Of a DNA stretch of 64,000 bases, positions 34,663-47,514 are shown piece after piece. The DNA comes from Lagopus muta. Lineage: Eukaryota > Chordata > Aves > Galliformes > Phasianidae. Under the pieces are notes generated by a model. That model did no database searches. It saw nothing but the letters and a program-made list of their open reading frames with translations, and was not told where the DNA came from. Each line of letters starts with the position of its first letter. Position 1 is the stretch's first letter. The DNA lies in contig NC_064434.1 in the NCBI RefSeq assembly GCF_023343835.1, positions 13,745,505-13,809,504 of the forward strand, given 5' to 3'. Made by a program: the position numbers and the translations under genes.

Positions 34663-37327
34663 CATAACAGTCATATTTGCCTTCCTTTTAAGATACAGAC
34701 CTATACCTCCTATTTTCATTTGTATTAAACCATCCTGGGAACAGTAATTAGAAAATCACTTGTTATTGATTTAATTTTTTAACAATTTCAGAATTCCAAT
34801 GCTTACCTGACATCAAATTTGTTTAAACATTCAAAGTTTTCTTTTCCAATTCAGTTGTAACACTCACTTTTATGAACACTTTCATTTTTTGTACCTTGAT
34901 CCTGTTTATCCATGCAGTGTTTTGCTTTAGTATCATCACACACGCCCAAATCCTAGATGAAGCACTCATTTGGATTGCAGCAAAACTAAGAGCAATCCAT
35001 ATGCCATCCTCTTCACACAGTTGTCCCATTTACTATTGGACAGGCAAGCCTAATAATGAGTTGACAAACATGTCTTTCTTTCCTGTTGGGTAAAATGAGG
35101 AGAAAATACAAAAATTGTATCCTCTTTTTCTAAGGAGGAATAAAATGCTAAGGTTTCTGGTCACTCTTTTTCTTCTTTCCCAGTGCTGTTGACTTTACTG
35201 TTTGACTCTGCTACTGTTTGAAAACAAAATGATGCAATTTCTCAAAGTGTGCAAACTCTCTTATCTGCAAAGCTATGTCTTCACAGGCACACTCACAACT
35301 GCTTTTGTTTCTGGTCTACAGCCCTGTAAGTTTCCCAAGGGCAGACACAACAACCACAGTTATTTACACCCTAGCATCAGCTACTCAGCTTCTTTCCTCC
35401 ACAATTAACAGTAGCTAAGTCCTGATGAAAAACAGATCATAGGAAAGACAGTGCTAATATGGAGATACATAATGTGGGATTCAGAGATGCACACAGAACT
35501 GGAGAAATAATCATCTTTTTTTAGCTTGGTCTATACGAGTCATCTTCCACTGGCATTTCACTCTAGTTGCAAGTGTTGGGTGCCAAGGGTTTTACTGTCA
35601 CTCTCCAAGCCAGTTTCTGCACATTCGTGGTTAAAGCCAGAGCAGAAGGAAGATTTAGGTGCCCACAATTGTTCTTATGCCAACAATCAATACTGCAGTT
35701 ATTTAAAAGTTTGATCTGAAATCCAGAGATGTGCCAGAGATGATATGTGCAGAGAACTAAGATCAGCAGAAATCCACCTGGGCTCTAAGTTACTGTGAGG
35801 TATAAGCAGCCTGCTTACAGCATGACAGGAAGGATTTTGTCAGAGCAGTCCCTTCATGCTGTAATTCATGCCTATGGGCTGCAGAGCTCTAGGCTTTAAG
35901 CAAAGCATAGAGAGCAACAAAAGAAAACTGTAGGTCACACTGTCCTTACTCTCTGAGCTAGGCTTACTGCATGTTTCCTCCTGAGATACACAGCACGGAA
36001 TCTGGCACATCAACATCACTTAAGCATTTCAATTAACCTAGATTCACTGTTTCACTTCTGGCTTCCCAATGCATCCAAGAGACTACAAACCTACCTTGCT
36101 AACATTAGCTGGGGTTATGAAATGCGTGAAACCAAAGACAGCAAAAGTGACATGGGGTGTGACTGGGACACAACCAGCCCTTATGCAGCCACTCTGCTCA
36201 TTTCACACCTCCTTTACCTGATTCTTTGGTATCTGTGATTTAGATACTAACTTCTAGACAGCAGGCATTGCCAACTAATATTTCTGCATTGCTCAGCTAG
36301 CAGGCTGTGCTACTTGAAAGAGCGGGGAGCAGTAATAAGGCACACCTATCAGAGACAAAGATGCCATCCTTTCCAGTCAGAAATAGTAGATGTAGGCCCT
36401 TAACTCGTAAATTTACAATATGAAGATATTTTCTTGAACATTTGCTTGATTACTTTGGTTTGTATTTAATTATACATATGGCTGAGTGGTTTTGTAATTT
36501 TATAGCTGGCCTGTGCCCATGATTGATGTGGTAGTGTCGTTCTGACTGAGAGATGGTTTGCAAATGCAGGGTTTTGAAAGGCTGCTTGTACGGAAAGCCA
36601 CTAGTTGCAATGCAACAAATGCTATATTGTGAATTAAATGAAAGAGTATTTAAAAATATGCTTTCTTGGTGTACTTTGTATAACTGTAATATTTGCATCA
36701 CGACAACGGTAGAATAAGAAAATCAACAATGATTGCAAATGAATACTTAGTCTTACAATTCCTTGAAAATACATGCTTTGACATCCCCAACACATAGAAA
36801 GTCAAGTACCTTTCTTACTGTCTATTTTCGTTAACCTGAAGAGAAGAAAAATGCTTAGTTTTTAATCCAAAAGAATTAATTTTTTAATCCTTAGACTGAT
36901 CAAACACTGGCATTTGAGAAAAAAAAAAATTAAAAAACAGCCCAACAAAACAATCTAAATAAATCAAAATAAATCACTAAGCTTATATTCCTTTACTTTC
37001 CCATTTCATATTTATGAATCTAAAAATAAAGCTCTTGTTACGCTAGTGAAGTAAATGTAGGCTATTCTCTGGAGGCAGGATGACGATCTTTAGCCATAAC
37101 CTCCAAAGCTCTCAGACCTCATTACCAAGCCACAGCCTCTCGCCCTACTTCCTTCACAACAGAATGCGATGCCCAGGCTGTCAGAGCAGCGTCTGGGCTC
37201 CTCAGCATGCAGGGCTAATGCTCACACACCTTTCCTGTAGTGGTTTGACACAATTGAAGCTCGTGTGTTTGCTTGGACTATTTGTTTCACTGTCTTTCTT
37301 ACACTGTTGTTACAACTCGTTTCTCAC
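34663..37327. other. Intergenic, no gene recognised
   Basis: AT-rich, without recognisable gene, RNA or repeat family. Confidence 0.45.
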
Positions 37328-37593
37328 TCATTATGAGGTGGAGGGTAGATTTAGATTGGATGCACAAAATTCTTCATGGTTAGAGTGGTAAGACAGTGGC
37401 ATAGGCTGCTCAAAGAAGCAGATGCTCCATCCTTGGAGCCCAGAGGAGCAGAAGAAGTGGATGCTCCATCCTTGGAGATATTCAAATCTGCATTGGAGCT
37501 TTGTCCGGTGAGAGGTGTGCTTGCCCATGGCAAGGCAGTTGCACTAGATGATCTTTACAAGTCCCTTCCAACTCAAGCAATTCTGTGATGAGA
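37328..37593 (+). mobile_element. CR1 LINE 3' end, sense, with internal tandem duplication
   Basis: GAGGGTAGATTTAGATTGGA, then GATGCTCCATCCTTGGAG twice (37421-37438 and 37460-37477, 39 bases apart), then CTTCCAACTCAAGCAATTCT and a TGTGATGA tail. The duplicated unit is unusual relative to the neighbouring CR1 copies. Confidence 0.88.
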
Positions 37594-40139
37594 GTCAAAT
37601 TAATGTCTCTCCACAGAGTTAGTCCAGGAGATCACTGGCATCTCATATGTAAAACCCAAGCATGGACTAGTGCTGCATGAATTGCAACAGCTAATTTCTG
37701 GGTGCCCTACCAATTAGTCAAATCTATTCCCTCCTCCACAGTGCTCTTATGCTCTCTTTGCATGGATTGTAGAGAATGGGAACCTAGGAAGAGGATTCAC
37801 AAAAGTAGCCAGCAGCAAGTGCTAAGAACAGAGCAAACCCTTCTCCAAAGCAGATGCAGGAATGAATGACTTATCCCCTTCTCCTTCTCTTGCAAACGCC
37901 AGTAGTTAAAGCATGTCTGAAACCCAGATCAAAATTCCTTGTCTTCCTGAGAAGGCCCAATGAGGAGATCAACGAGCACTTTACTACTTTTTAACAACTT
38001 GCTTAGAAAAAGACAGTTCTGAAAATGGTCAACAGCAAACTTGTGAGTGCTACAGGACACCTAAAATACAGATGAATTTAAACTGTAAAATAATTAAATG
38101 GCATTTCAGAGAGCAGAGGAGAAAAGTGAAGAACCCAGCTGTGGACTTACATGCTTGCAGCTGCAGTCTGCTTGCAGAACACCCTGCGAGTCTTGGGCTT
38201 TGCCTTTCAAAACATGGCAAATAACAGTTGACAATTCACTGCATCAGACTTCAAAACTACCGTATGTGGACAAAGCCAAAACAGCTCTTCCATAGATGGT
38301 TAGTGTTAGGGATAGGTGTTACCCTAAAAGATGCATGTTATTATAGGTAGAAAAGGTAGAACTGAAAACAGGTCACACAGTGTTGTTTCTTCTTCAAGAC
38401 ATCCGTATTAATTTGTTCAACTAATGTGTTAAAACAGTGGTATTTTCCTAAATACCAATCCTGCAAACCAAGGGTAGGATCTGACTCTCAAAGTGCTCTT
38501 TTTACCACTAAATCATTTATAATGAGTAATAATTATTCTGCTGGTAGAACCCGGCTGATGATTCTGTTGCAGATTTGTGTCACACACAGGAATTCACCTG
38601 ACATTGCCATTGTGAATATGTCTTCTAACATTAACACAGTAAAACCTGTTTTGACAATAAACAGCCATGTCCTGAAGGCTGGAGGAATAGATCTATTGGG
38701 AAACAATTTCAAGAAGGTACTGTTTCCACACATTCACTTTTGAAATCACAATCACACTTTTTTCATTTGTTTGCAAAAAAAAGCTGTTATGCTTATTTAA
38801 GAAATTGTTATTGTGTTTAAGCATTTCCCCAGACAATGTCACTGAATCATATGGGTTAGATAAAGAATCAGATTCGTTTTTTTACAAACCTTAGTCTAGA
38901 GATTAAAAAAAAAAGAGGAAAAAGATGCAGCTTACATCTTCAAATCATCTGGTGCTTGACTAAAAGCTCACTGAAATCACCCCAAAGATTCCTGCTGCCA
39001 GTAACAAAACCAGGCATGGGCTCTGTGGTCATCACTGGAGACATGTTTTTCATCTTTTGTCTTTTATCCAAACCCATTTAAAACTATTCTTTAAAAAAAT
39101 CAAAAACAAAGTCCAGTGAAATACATTTCCACTGTACTACTTAAAAGAAATTAGCCTACTCAAAAATAGGCCATAAAGGAAGAAATTATTTAAGTAATGT
39201 ACAGCTTCTAAGGGTTGAAGCGGTAGCTCGTGTAACTCTGCCATCCTGCTAGCACCCACATCCTAATGCTAGTAAAAATAATATCAGTTGTGGCCCCTTT
39301 GCCTTTGTCATTTCAGCATAAGACCACTCGAGCAAACTATGTGATTTCTTTTGTACAAATGTTATACTGAAGTGGATCCCAAGCTGCTCTGGGGAAGGGG
39401 AAGCCCTTCAACATGGATAAAAGTGCACCTCCCAAATTTTCACCAGTTCCTCCAGGAAACCCGCCAACTCTCAAATGCGTTTCAGTGAAGGATTCAATGC
39501 CTGGATTGTGATTTGATGGTTACAGCAGTCACACACACGTGTTTCTGTTAGATTCAGGTATTTTGATGCCTCTTTCTGTAAAGCACAGTCCAGTGGTGGG
39601 TGGGGCTGGGGTTAACATTCAGATTTGAATCCCTGGATCGGGGTAGGGGGTTGTTCAGCCCCAGGGTCCTGACTCAGAGCATTGCACAGGATGATCTCAC
39701 TCAGAGCCATGCCAGTGACTCATGTATTTACTCCTCTTTGAATCCTTTTCCTTTCAAGTCAAACTATTTGCCCATTTCCTGACATCAGCTCATTGCCATT
39801 CAGCTATCAGCTGCAAGACGTGCCAAACCGAAAACGTTCATCTTTTCTCTGTCAGGTCCTTGCCATCTCCACCAGCCGCCTGCAGCCAGTGCCCGCTGTC
39901 TTCACCATCAGGGACACAAGCTTCATCTCTGCGCCCTTTTTACCAGACCCGGTCCCCCACCTCACAGCACATCCATACCCAGCACCCACCCTCCTCTTCT
40001 TCCTCCCGATGAACGCAGCCTGGCCCTGCGTGCAGCCCCTCGTTGCCCAGACGCCGCGGCTCAGCCCGATCTTCCAACCACCTCATCCTTAAGGAGCTTT
40101 CCCTCTTCACGGCTGGCTCTGCACGGCCCAGCTCCTTTC
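37594..40139. other. Intergenic upstream of ROCK2
   Basis: AT-rich until about 39800, then C-rich (open frames at 39722-40092 reflect this composition). No gene is supported. Confidence 0.45.
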
Positions 40140-40850
40140 CGTGCCCCTAACGTGCTGTAAAAGCGCTTTTCGCCCCTCAGGCAGGAGCCGCGGCCCCAGT
40201 CGCACCGCAGCCGGGCGCCGGGCGGGAGGTCACCCGGCTGACCCCTTCCCCTCGCGGCCCTCCCGGCGCGGCTATAGCCGGGCGCTGAGTGAGCGCCGAG
40301 CTATGCGGCCGCTGTCTCACAGCGGGGCCTTGTGGGTAAGGGAGGCCGCCTCCCGCCGCACGGGGCCGGGCCGGGGGCGGGCGCGGCGGCGGTGGGAGCA
40401 GCGCGCTGCGGGCGCGGCATGGATTGAGCGCGCCGGGGCGGCCCAGGAGGGAGAAAGGGGAACAGCCGGGCGAGGCCTGCGGAGCCGCCGCCGACGGGGA
40501 TCTCAGCTGACGGAGGAGAGGGAGCCGGAACGCGGCGGCTGCTGCTCCTCTCCCACTTTCCCTCCCCGCCCGCGGGCGCGATGGTCCGGCGGGCGGCGGC
40601 CGGCGGGCGGTGAGCCGGGTCCCGCCGAGGGGACGCCCCGAGCGGGCAGGAGAGGCGGGGGCGCGGCGGGAAGCGCTGCCTTTCCCCTTCCCCGCCGCCG
40701 GGCGGAACAGCGGCCGCTTCCCAGCGCCCTTCATGCCCGGGCGGCCGCGGTGCGGCCCCACTGCGGAGCGCTGCCCTCGGCTCCCGCCCGCACGCCCAGG
40801 CCCGGCCTCGCCGCCGCGTTAGGCCCCGGCCGCGGGGCGACCCCGCTCAG

Positions 40851-40874
40851 TCTCCTCCTCCTCCTCCTCCTCCC
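40851..40874 (+). repeat. CTC/TCC trinucleotide tract in the ROCK2 5' UTR
   Basis: Seven to eight tandem TCC units ending 33 bases before the ROCK2 start codon. The transcript would carry a UCC pyrimidine tract here. Confidence 0.85.
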
Positions 40875-40907
40875 CGGCGGCGAGGGGAGGCGGCCCTCCC
40901 CCGGAGG

Positions 40908-41063
40908 ATGAGCCAGCAGCTGCAGGCGGGGAAGATGTCGGCGGCTCCCCTCGCGCCGCAGGCTCCGGACTCGGCGGCGGCGGGGATGCTCGAGGGCCGC
41001 CAGAGGAAGCTGGAGTCTATGATCCGCGATCCGCGCTCCCCGGTCAACGTGGAGAGCCTGCTG
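40908..41063 (+). CDS. ROCK2: ROCK2, Rho-associated coiled-coil kinase 2, coding exon 1 (gene partial)
   Basis: Fifty-two codons from an ATG with A at -3 to CTGCTG, followed by donor GTGAGG; phase 0. The peptide starts MSQQLQAGKM and ends RQRKLESMIRDPRSP and VNVESLL. This matches the known ROCK2 N-terminus (GKM near residue 10, RQRKLE-LIRDPRSP-NVESLL, normally followed by DGLNSLV in exon 2). ROCK1 differs here (LLRDPKSEVN), so ROCK2 is preferred. The encoded protein is a cytoplasmic serine/threonine kinase activated by RhoA that phosphorylates myosin light chain phosphatase and LIM kinases. The kinase domain, coiled coil, Rho-binding and PH-C1 regions lie beyond this window. The open frame continues past the donor to 41783, but that part is intron. 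Confidence 0.93.
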
Positions 41064-41630
41064 GTGAGGGGCGGCGGCGGGCGGCGGGCTAACAAAGGCG
41101 GCGCGGCCCCTCGGCTCGGCCGGGAGGAAGGAAGGGAAGCGCTCCGCATCCTGCAGGGGAGGGCGAAGGCTCCTTCCCGGGCGGGGGGCGGCCGCTCTTC
41201 GCGCCTTCGGCCGGCCGAAACCCCGGGCAGGGAGCGGCCGGGCCGAGGGCTCAGTCCTGCCCCCGTCGTGGGGCCCCGCGGGGGGGAGCGGGGTTTGTTT
41301 GGGACCGGGGGAGAAACGCGTCTCGACGCCCGGTGCGTCGGGGAGGGCTCCGCTCCTCCGGCATCACCTCTGCCCCGCGGCTTCGCGCCTCCCGAACGCG
41401 CTGAGCGCGGCCGGGTGATTGCCGGCTTTGTGTGTGCGGTGCCCGGAGCTGGAGCCCGCCGGGAAACGGCCTGTGGTGGGAGCGAGGGCTCTGCGTGCTG
41501 CAGGGGTAACGCAGGAAGGGGACACGCCTCAGGGAGAAATGTAGCTCGGGGATGGATCCTACGGGGTCACGTTCGTTTTCCATTGGGACAAATTGATTTC
41601 GTCTGTCTCTTATTTCACGTAGCATTTTTC

Positions 41631-41652
41631 TGTGTGTGTGTGTGTGTGTGTA
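41631..41652. repeat. (TG)n microsatellite
   Basis: About ten TG units in ROCK2 intron 1. Confidence 0.92.
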
Positions 41653-41917
41653 TGAAATACAATTTCCTTTACCAAGAAATCCATGCCCTCAGGAAGGAGT
41701 GGGAAGGAGTTCTGTTTCCCCGTTTTAAACATCTGAACCGTGGAAAGGCGGTGAGAGGGAATGGTTATTATTATTTAAACTGAACTTCTGGGTCACCAGA
41801 CCCAATATTTCCACTCTACTGAGAGATTTCCAGTGTGTCCCAGTGAGGAGGAACAGAAAAGGGAGGGCAGATCCCAGCCCTTCCAGGCAGGATTTGCTTA
41901 AGGCACACACTGAGTCC

Positions 41918-41966
41918 TTTTCCTTCTTTTTTTTTTTTTTTTCTTTTTTTTTCTTTTTTTTTCCTT
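41918..41966. repeat. T-rich homopolymer tract
   Basis: Several long T runs broken by single C bases, about 50 bases in total. Confidence 0.9.
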
Positions 41967-44900
41967 GTAAATGACTCAGTTCTGTTTGGCCAAGAATACA
42001 GGAACTGTCTGAACCGTATAGATGTCTGTGCTGTGTGAAGAGTATAGGAATTTCCTATAGAATCTGAAAAATGCTCTTCTCAAGGCTTTAGTGCTGTGCT
42101 ATTTCCCTCGTAGACGTTCAGAGGCATAATGAGGCCCACAAACCGTAGCACTCAATGAAGGGGAGTGGGAAGCAGTGCTACCTATCTAATTGGAGTCAGA
42201 TAAGTTTCAGCTTAGGCCAAAGCAAAGAGCTGCCTCTGGGCTTTGCTCCCAGCGTTTTCACTTTGGTATTTTGCTAGGAAAACTTTGACCTGTTGCCAAA
42301 AAAGAGCAGTTAAAAATAGTACAGTCTCTCTGAAAAATGCATCAGGTTAATTACTTAACCCCAGCAGACTTCTTCACACTCTGCTTTTATATTCAACAGA
42401 GCGTTTCTTTCATTCTCTTACCTCCCCTGCTGTAGATTAGACACACGAAAAGCTGCTAATGTTTCTGAAGAGAGATTCTAATTGTGAAATTGAGACTGGG
42501 CTGCTTAGCACTTTTTTTTTGAAGTTTTGTAGGCTTATAGTGTAGACCAGTTCATGTAATACACTGGAGAAATCAGTAATCCATAGAAGAGCACTAACTG
42601 GATTGTACATACGCAATTTTTGTTGCAGAGTTAATCACTTTTTTTCCCTGCATTTCCCTCTGCGAGTATGGCTTAAATAATTAACTGTGGGGAAGATGTA
42701 ACATTAGTGAATCGAGTTTTGTTGTTTTCTGTTTTTCATGCCTGTGTATGACATAAGGAATTACTTCAGCTTTTTTTTTTTTTTTAAATGATTTATGAAA
42801 TTTGTAGTGGGTTTCCTGTAAAAGCCTCTGAGGCTTTGGTGTTGTTGCTTTATGCTGTGTGACGTTAATTTTGTATGGGCATTTAGTTAGGCTGACTATT
42901 GCAATCCTAGTATAAAAACATCATTTGAATTGCAACACTTACTTGTTTGGTAAACAGCTCACTTCTCACTTTCAGTGTAAATTATTGTAAGTGGAAATGT
43001 GTTTTCATTTAAAAGTGGAAATACAGCTACAGAAACCAAGAGCCAGGGAAAAGGTCTCAAAAAGACTGGCTGGAACGCTACTGTTTCATTCTCCAAAAAT
43101 AACATAGCCAAAACTAAAAATGTGGAATGGAATTCAAAATGGAATTCATTTCCTTACACTGTAGAAAGTCATCAACAGCTGCTATTCTGTGTTTTGTGTG
43201 CGTGCTTTATTTTTGGGAAGCTGTAGGAAGCAGAGAAATAGCTGTTAAATTACCACATGTGAAGCAAATTTGAGAGAAGTGACAAAGGGGGAGGGGGTCA
43301 TAAGCTGTCCTTCCCTAGATATCAGCTTTACTGCCTATCCAGAGCTGATGTGTGTGGTGGCTGTGGGTGAGGACGTGCACCTTCCTCACCACATCTGTCT
43401 GTTTCTTAACAAGAGGAACTCTGAGGCCAAATACAGCAATCATTTCCCTTCAGCCCCGTGAGGCTCAGACATTTGTGTATGGCCATTGCTATATTGTATG
43501 CCTCAGCACTTCCTATTTCTGCCTTTATGAACATAACCATTTATTTGATTAAAATATATCTTTGGAAGAGTCACGTGGCCTCAATTCAGAGGCATTGATA
43601 GGTGGAGTACTCTTTGCTGGGTTTGTTCAGGTAGTTAAATGTGAAGGTAGAATTTATCAAATATGCACATTGAAATGCACTGCTTACTTGTCGCAGTCTT
43701 TTTTACTGTGAAATGTAAAAGTAGCCATAGAGAACTTAATAGTTGTTAGCATGGCTCGTATGCAAAGTCTGAGCTGCACTTGATGGGTTTTTCCTGGTTT
43801 TGGTCTGATGAGGGGTTGAAAATGAAAATGGCAGCATGAGAGCTGCCTTTCCTTTCTATGCAGACTCAAGCAAAGGCAGCTGCAGAGGACAGCGTTTTCT
43901 GCAGCCTAGTTTTGACATCTTCTGAACATTCTTCTTCTCATTATAACTTAATGAAAGCCTGAGTTCGGTGGCCTATGCTGAGATAGATGACTTCTTATAT
44001 TGTACCTGTCAGCAGTACAGTCTTACTCTTTCTGCTCCTGTAACATTGTGTCAGTCACTACTAAAACATGTTAGAATTAGGTTGAGCAGATCAGTTTTCA
44101 GAAATACTGTATTCTAATTTACTCCTCTGTCAGTTTGTGTCATCTGTTCATGTCACAAAGTGACACTTTTTGCCTGCTGCATCTACAACTTGGTGGTTGG
44201 GCTAAATGGTATGTGACTTCGTGTGATCCATAAGAAACTCTTGTATAAATACATTCCTGCTGAATAATTCAGAGTTGACAGCTATGTTTAAGAAGAGCTT
44301 AGCAGCTCTCAAGTACATGTCCTGCTTTGTTCTTTTGCATATATGTGCTATCTGCACTATTAACTGAGTTGATTTATGTAGTATCAAATGCATGTTTTAT
44401 AAGGGTGCGGTTGGAAGCATTAGCTCAACTTTTACAGTGCTCTAAACCACGAGTAGACAGGTCAGTATAGGCCATGCAAAACTCATCCAGATTTCCTATT
44501 CCTTGCCTTGTATTAACCATGCGGGTCCTGCACACGTTGAACTCAGCTCTAGAATTTTTAGGGTGGTGCCAAACTGCTCTGATGAATCTCATTGTCCTCC
44601 TCCCTGCAGCTGGCTTTGTGCAGATGGAAGGCTTTTGGTTAGAGAAGGAAACATACAAGCCCCAGTGTTTCAGCCTTAGGCTTCTGCCTTGATGTTTCGC
44701 AGCAGAGGTAAAGTGTTGAATATCTTTGCCGCAGCTGAGGAGGTGTGAGCCTCTGGGAGAAGCAATTCTTAGGCTGCAAAGCAGGCAGTGCAGCGTTGCA
44801 GTGATCACAGTGCTGGGCTGCACATGTGGTTGTGGAATGCTGAGATGTGAGGGGACCATCAGCAATAGTGTGCTCGAGCGACATGGACTGTATGTGCCTT

Positions 44901-46313
44901 GAAACTGGGAGGAAAAAATAAAGGCTGTTTGTTACTCAGCTGGTGGGTAAACTGTGTATTTAGGCTAGTTTGGGCATAAATTTCTATTCATGATCAGCAA
45001 AATTTATCCTTGCCATTACGACTGCTGAATTTTGCTCCTAATGAAAAATGCGTTGCGGATGCAGCTCTGACTCCTGTTCTCTCTACAGATCCTATGTAGA
45101 ATCTCATCACCTGGATAGATACCAAGTGTGAACTTAGCAGATCACTCAGCTGAGCTCCCTTTATGCAGAGTCGTCTGGAGTTGGTGGCTGACACTCATTT
45201 GCAGTGTTTGAGCCTTATGAGCCTTCAGAGTGTTTCAGAGCTAATGTGAAAGTTGTCTCACTTTCCTAAGTTTATTGCCATGTGATTTTGAATGAGCAAG
45301 AACAATCTGCTGTGTTAATTTGAACCATGGAGCACAAGAAAGAGCTGAAAACAGCAGGGTCTGGTCTGAAATGTATTGCCTAGAAACTGATGGAGAGACC
45401 AAATGATCCTTTGTTCTTGAAGAAATCTTTGCTTTCTTGTTTAGTTCTTATCCTTTTACTTCTTTCTTAGCTTTTGACTCTTAATGGAAATGTTCTATTT
45501 CTAATCTGTAATTTCAGAACATCAACTGTAAAATTAAAAAGGTGAGCTTTAAAATTGCCTTTTGTTAATTGTCCCTGTGTGATAGATTTATATTTAGCAA
45601 TATAGTTAACTGGAGAAGGACAGTTCTATTTTCTGACACATCTAGGTGTTCTTATATCCTGTGTTATTCACTCCAGAATTAAAGCTTTTCACTTAATTTA
45701 AGAAACAGGAGAAAAAAAATGGCTTTGCTCAGCTTCAGGGCTTTTAATGCCATACATAGGGTGCATAGATCCAGTGTGCATGAACTAAGAGCATTTGTGC
45801 TCCAGATATTTTACCTGTATTGATTGGATACACAGTCATTAGTATCCTTCAGATATTCAATTAGCACAGTTCTTTTCTGCCTTACATGTGATAGAAAAAA
45901 AAAAAACCAAAACCAAACCACTTTTCCCAGTAACTGGTAGCCTCAGTGTCCATTGGGGATTGTGTGCCAATGCTGATTAAAAACTGTTTTGTTAAGTACA
46001 ATTTCAGGTTTCAGCTAATGGCAAAGCGATACCAAAGCATTTATTTGTTTGGCAGCTTTTGATATGGATTGCATTACTAGATTATTATTTTTCAGTACTG
46101 CCACAGGACACAATCTCTATGGCCATCAATTGATGACTTCTTGCCAATGTTTGATCTACCAAAATTACCTAGTATTGTGTTTCTGCCACAAAAGAACTGT
46201 CCCTGGATTGTGAAGATGAAGAGGATTGAAATGTGGTAGTAGAGTTTTCTGTAATGGAAGAATAGAGGGAAGAACTTGTGTGGGTCTTTTTATACGTATG
46301 CTTATATACATGC

Positions 46314-46341
46314 TTTTTTTTTTTTTTTTTTTTTTTTTTTT
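46314..46341. repeat. T28 homopolymer
   Basis: Twenty-eight consecutive T. No retroposed sequence is recognisable next to it. Confidence 0.92.
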
Positions 46342-47514
46342 GTAACCTTGTTGTAGGTTTTATAGGAGGGTGCTGAATTTGCTCTCAGATTGTTTGAAAC
46401 TGAAAAGCACCAAATGATTCCAGTGGCAGATTAATTTAAAATATTTATCTCTTGATACATCATGTTGGCTAAGAACAAGAATACTCTGTTTATTTTGGCA
46501 GCCTTTGTTAGCAATAAACTTACTTTAATGAGCCTTTTGCTATGTAAACAGAATGCAGTGAATGTAGTGCTTAGCTCCCAAGTCCAACCTTCTGCGTGTA
46601 ACGCAGTAGTGAAACTCCATTGTCTCTCACCTACGGCCAGGAGCAATCCAGCCTCATCGTGCTGTCCCCTCTTTTAAGAGCAGATGAAGTGTCACTGTGT
46701 GTCCTTACATGAGCACAGTGTATGAATTACCTGCTACCGGAGTCCTAAGGCGCTGTGCTTAAGATGATCACTTGAACCTCTACACATTCACTAGCGGTTT
46801 GGCAGTGTTTACAATATTGTGGTTATGTGAATTTTGTCCAGATTCCATTAAGTTAGATAGTTCCAATCAGTAACAGCTGATTACCTGGTGTGGGCTTCGC
46901 TTTTTCTTCATTTTTCTGTTCCTCTGCTATGGTTACTGCTACTAAGAGAGTGGGCTTGTTTTTCTTACATGAAATATCATGGTGTTAAACTGTTCTCTTT
47001 TGCATCGAGGGATGGATGTAGGTTTTGTCATCTCCTTGCCCTTCTGTTCAGTCTTTGCCTCAGTTATGGTGGCATCAGGAAGGTGGTAGATGTGAGAAGA
47101 AAAACAATCTGGTTACCACCTACAAGTACTTCATTATTTCTATCTTTCATTAACTTTTTGTAGAACAGCCTGCTTAAGTCAAATCCTTCACAGATGGTCA
47201 CCAATTGTGTATGTTATATCTCAGTGTCCAAACTAGGATGGTTGGGTTTTGGTGTTGCTGTGCAGCCTCTGCTCTTTATTGCCACAGTCATATCATTAGT
47301 AGGGCAGCGTTGGTCAGATCCGGTGGTGCAGACAGATGTGAAAGCAAGGGCAGAGTGCGGGAGGCTTTGTACTCTGGTGTTGGCACTGCATATCATCAGA
47401 CAAATGTTTCTCTATTTCCAATTTTACGACAAGCTTTTTTTAAAAAAAAAAATATATTTTTTTCTTTTAACCTGCACTGAAGAAGAATTGAATGGTTAGA
47501 ATGGACTCAAGTGA

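Larger units (their letters stand above)
40140..41530 (+). promoter_or_regulatory. ROCK2: ROCK2 CpG-island promoter
   Basis: Extremely GC- and CpG-rich block of about 1.4 kb covering the 5' UTR, exon 1 and the start of intron 1. It contains GC-box (SP1-type) sequences such as GGGGGCGGGC near 40373 and no TATA box near the start codon. Long open frames across it on both strands are composition artefacts. Confidence 0.88.

Noticed and set aside
39722..40092. Two overlapping ~97-codon frames before the ROCK2 CpG island
   Set aside because: Serine/proline-rich translation of a C-rich stretch, without splice signals or family match.
40141..40911. 256-codon + strand frame and 194-codon - strand frame upstream of ROCK2
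   Set aside because: Composition artefacts of a very CpG-rich island; no domain, and they run into the ROCK2 start in a different frame.
41064..41783. Extension of the ROCK2 frame past 41063 to 291 codons
   Set aside because: A GTGAGG donor and the known ROCK2 exon boundary (ESLL) end the exon at 41063; the extension has intron composition.
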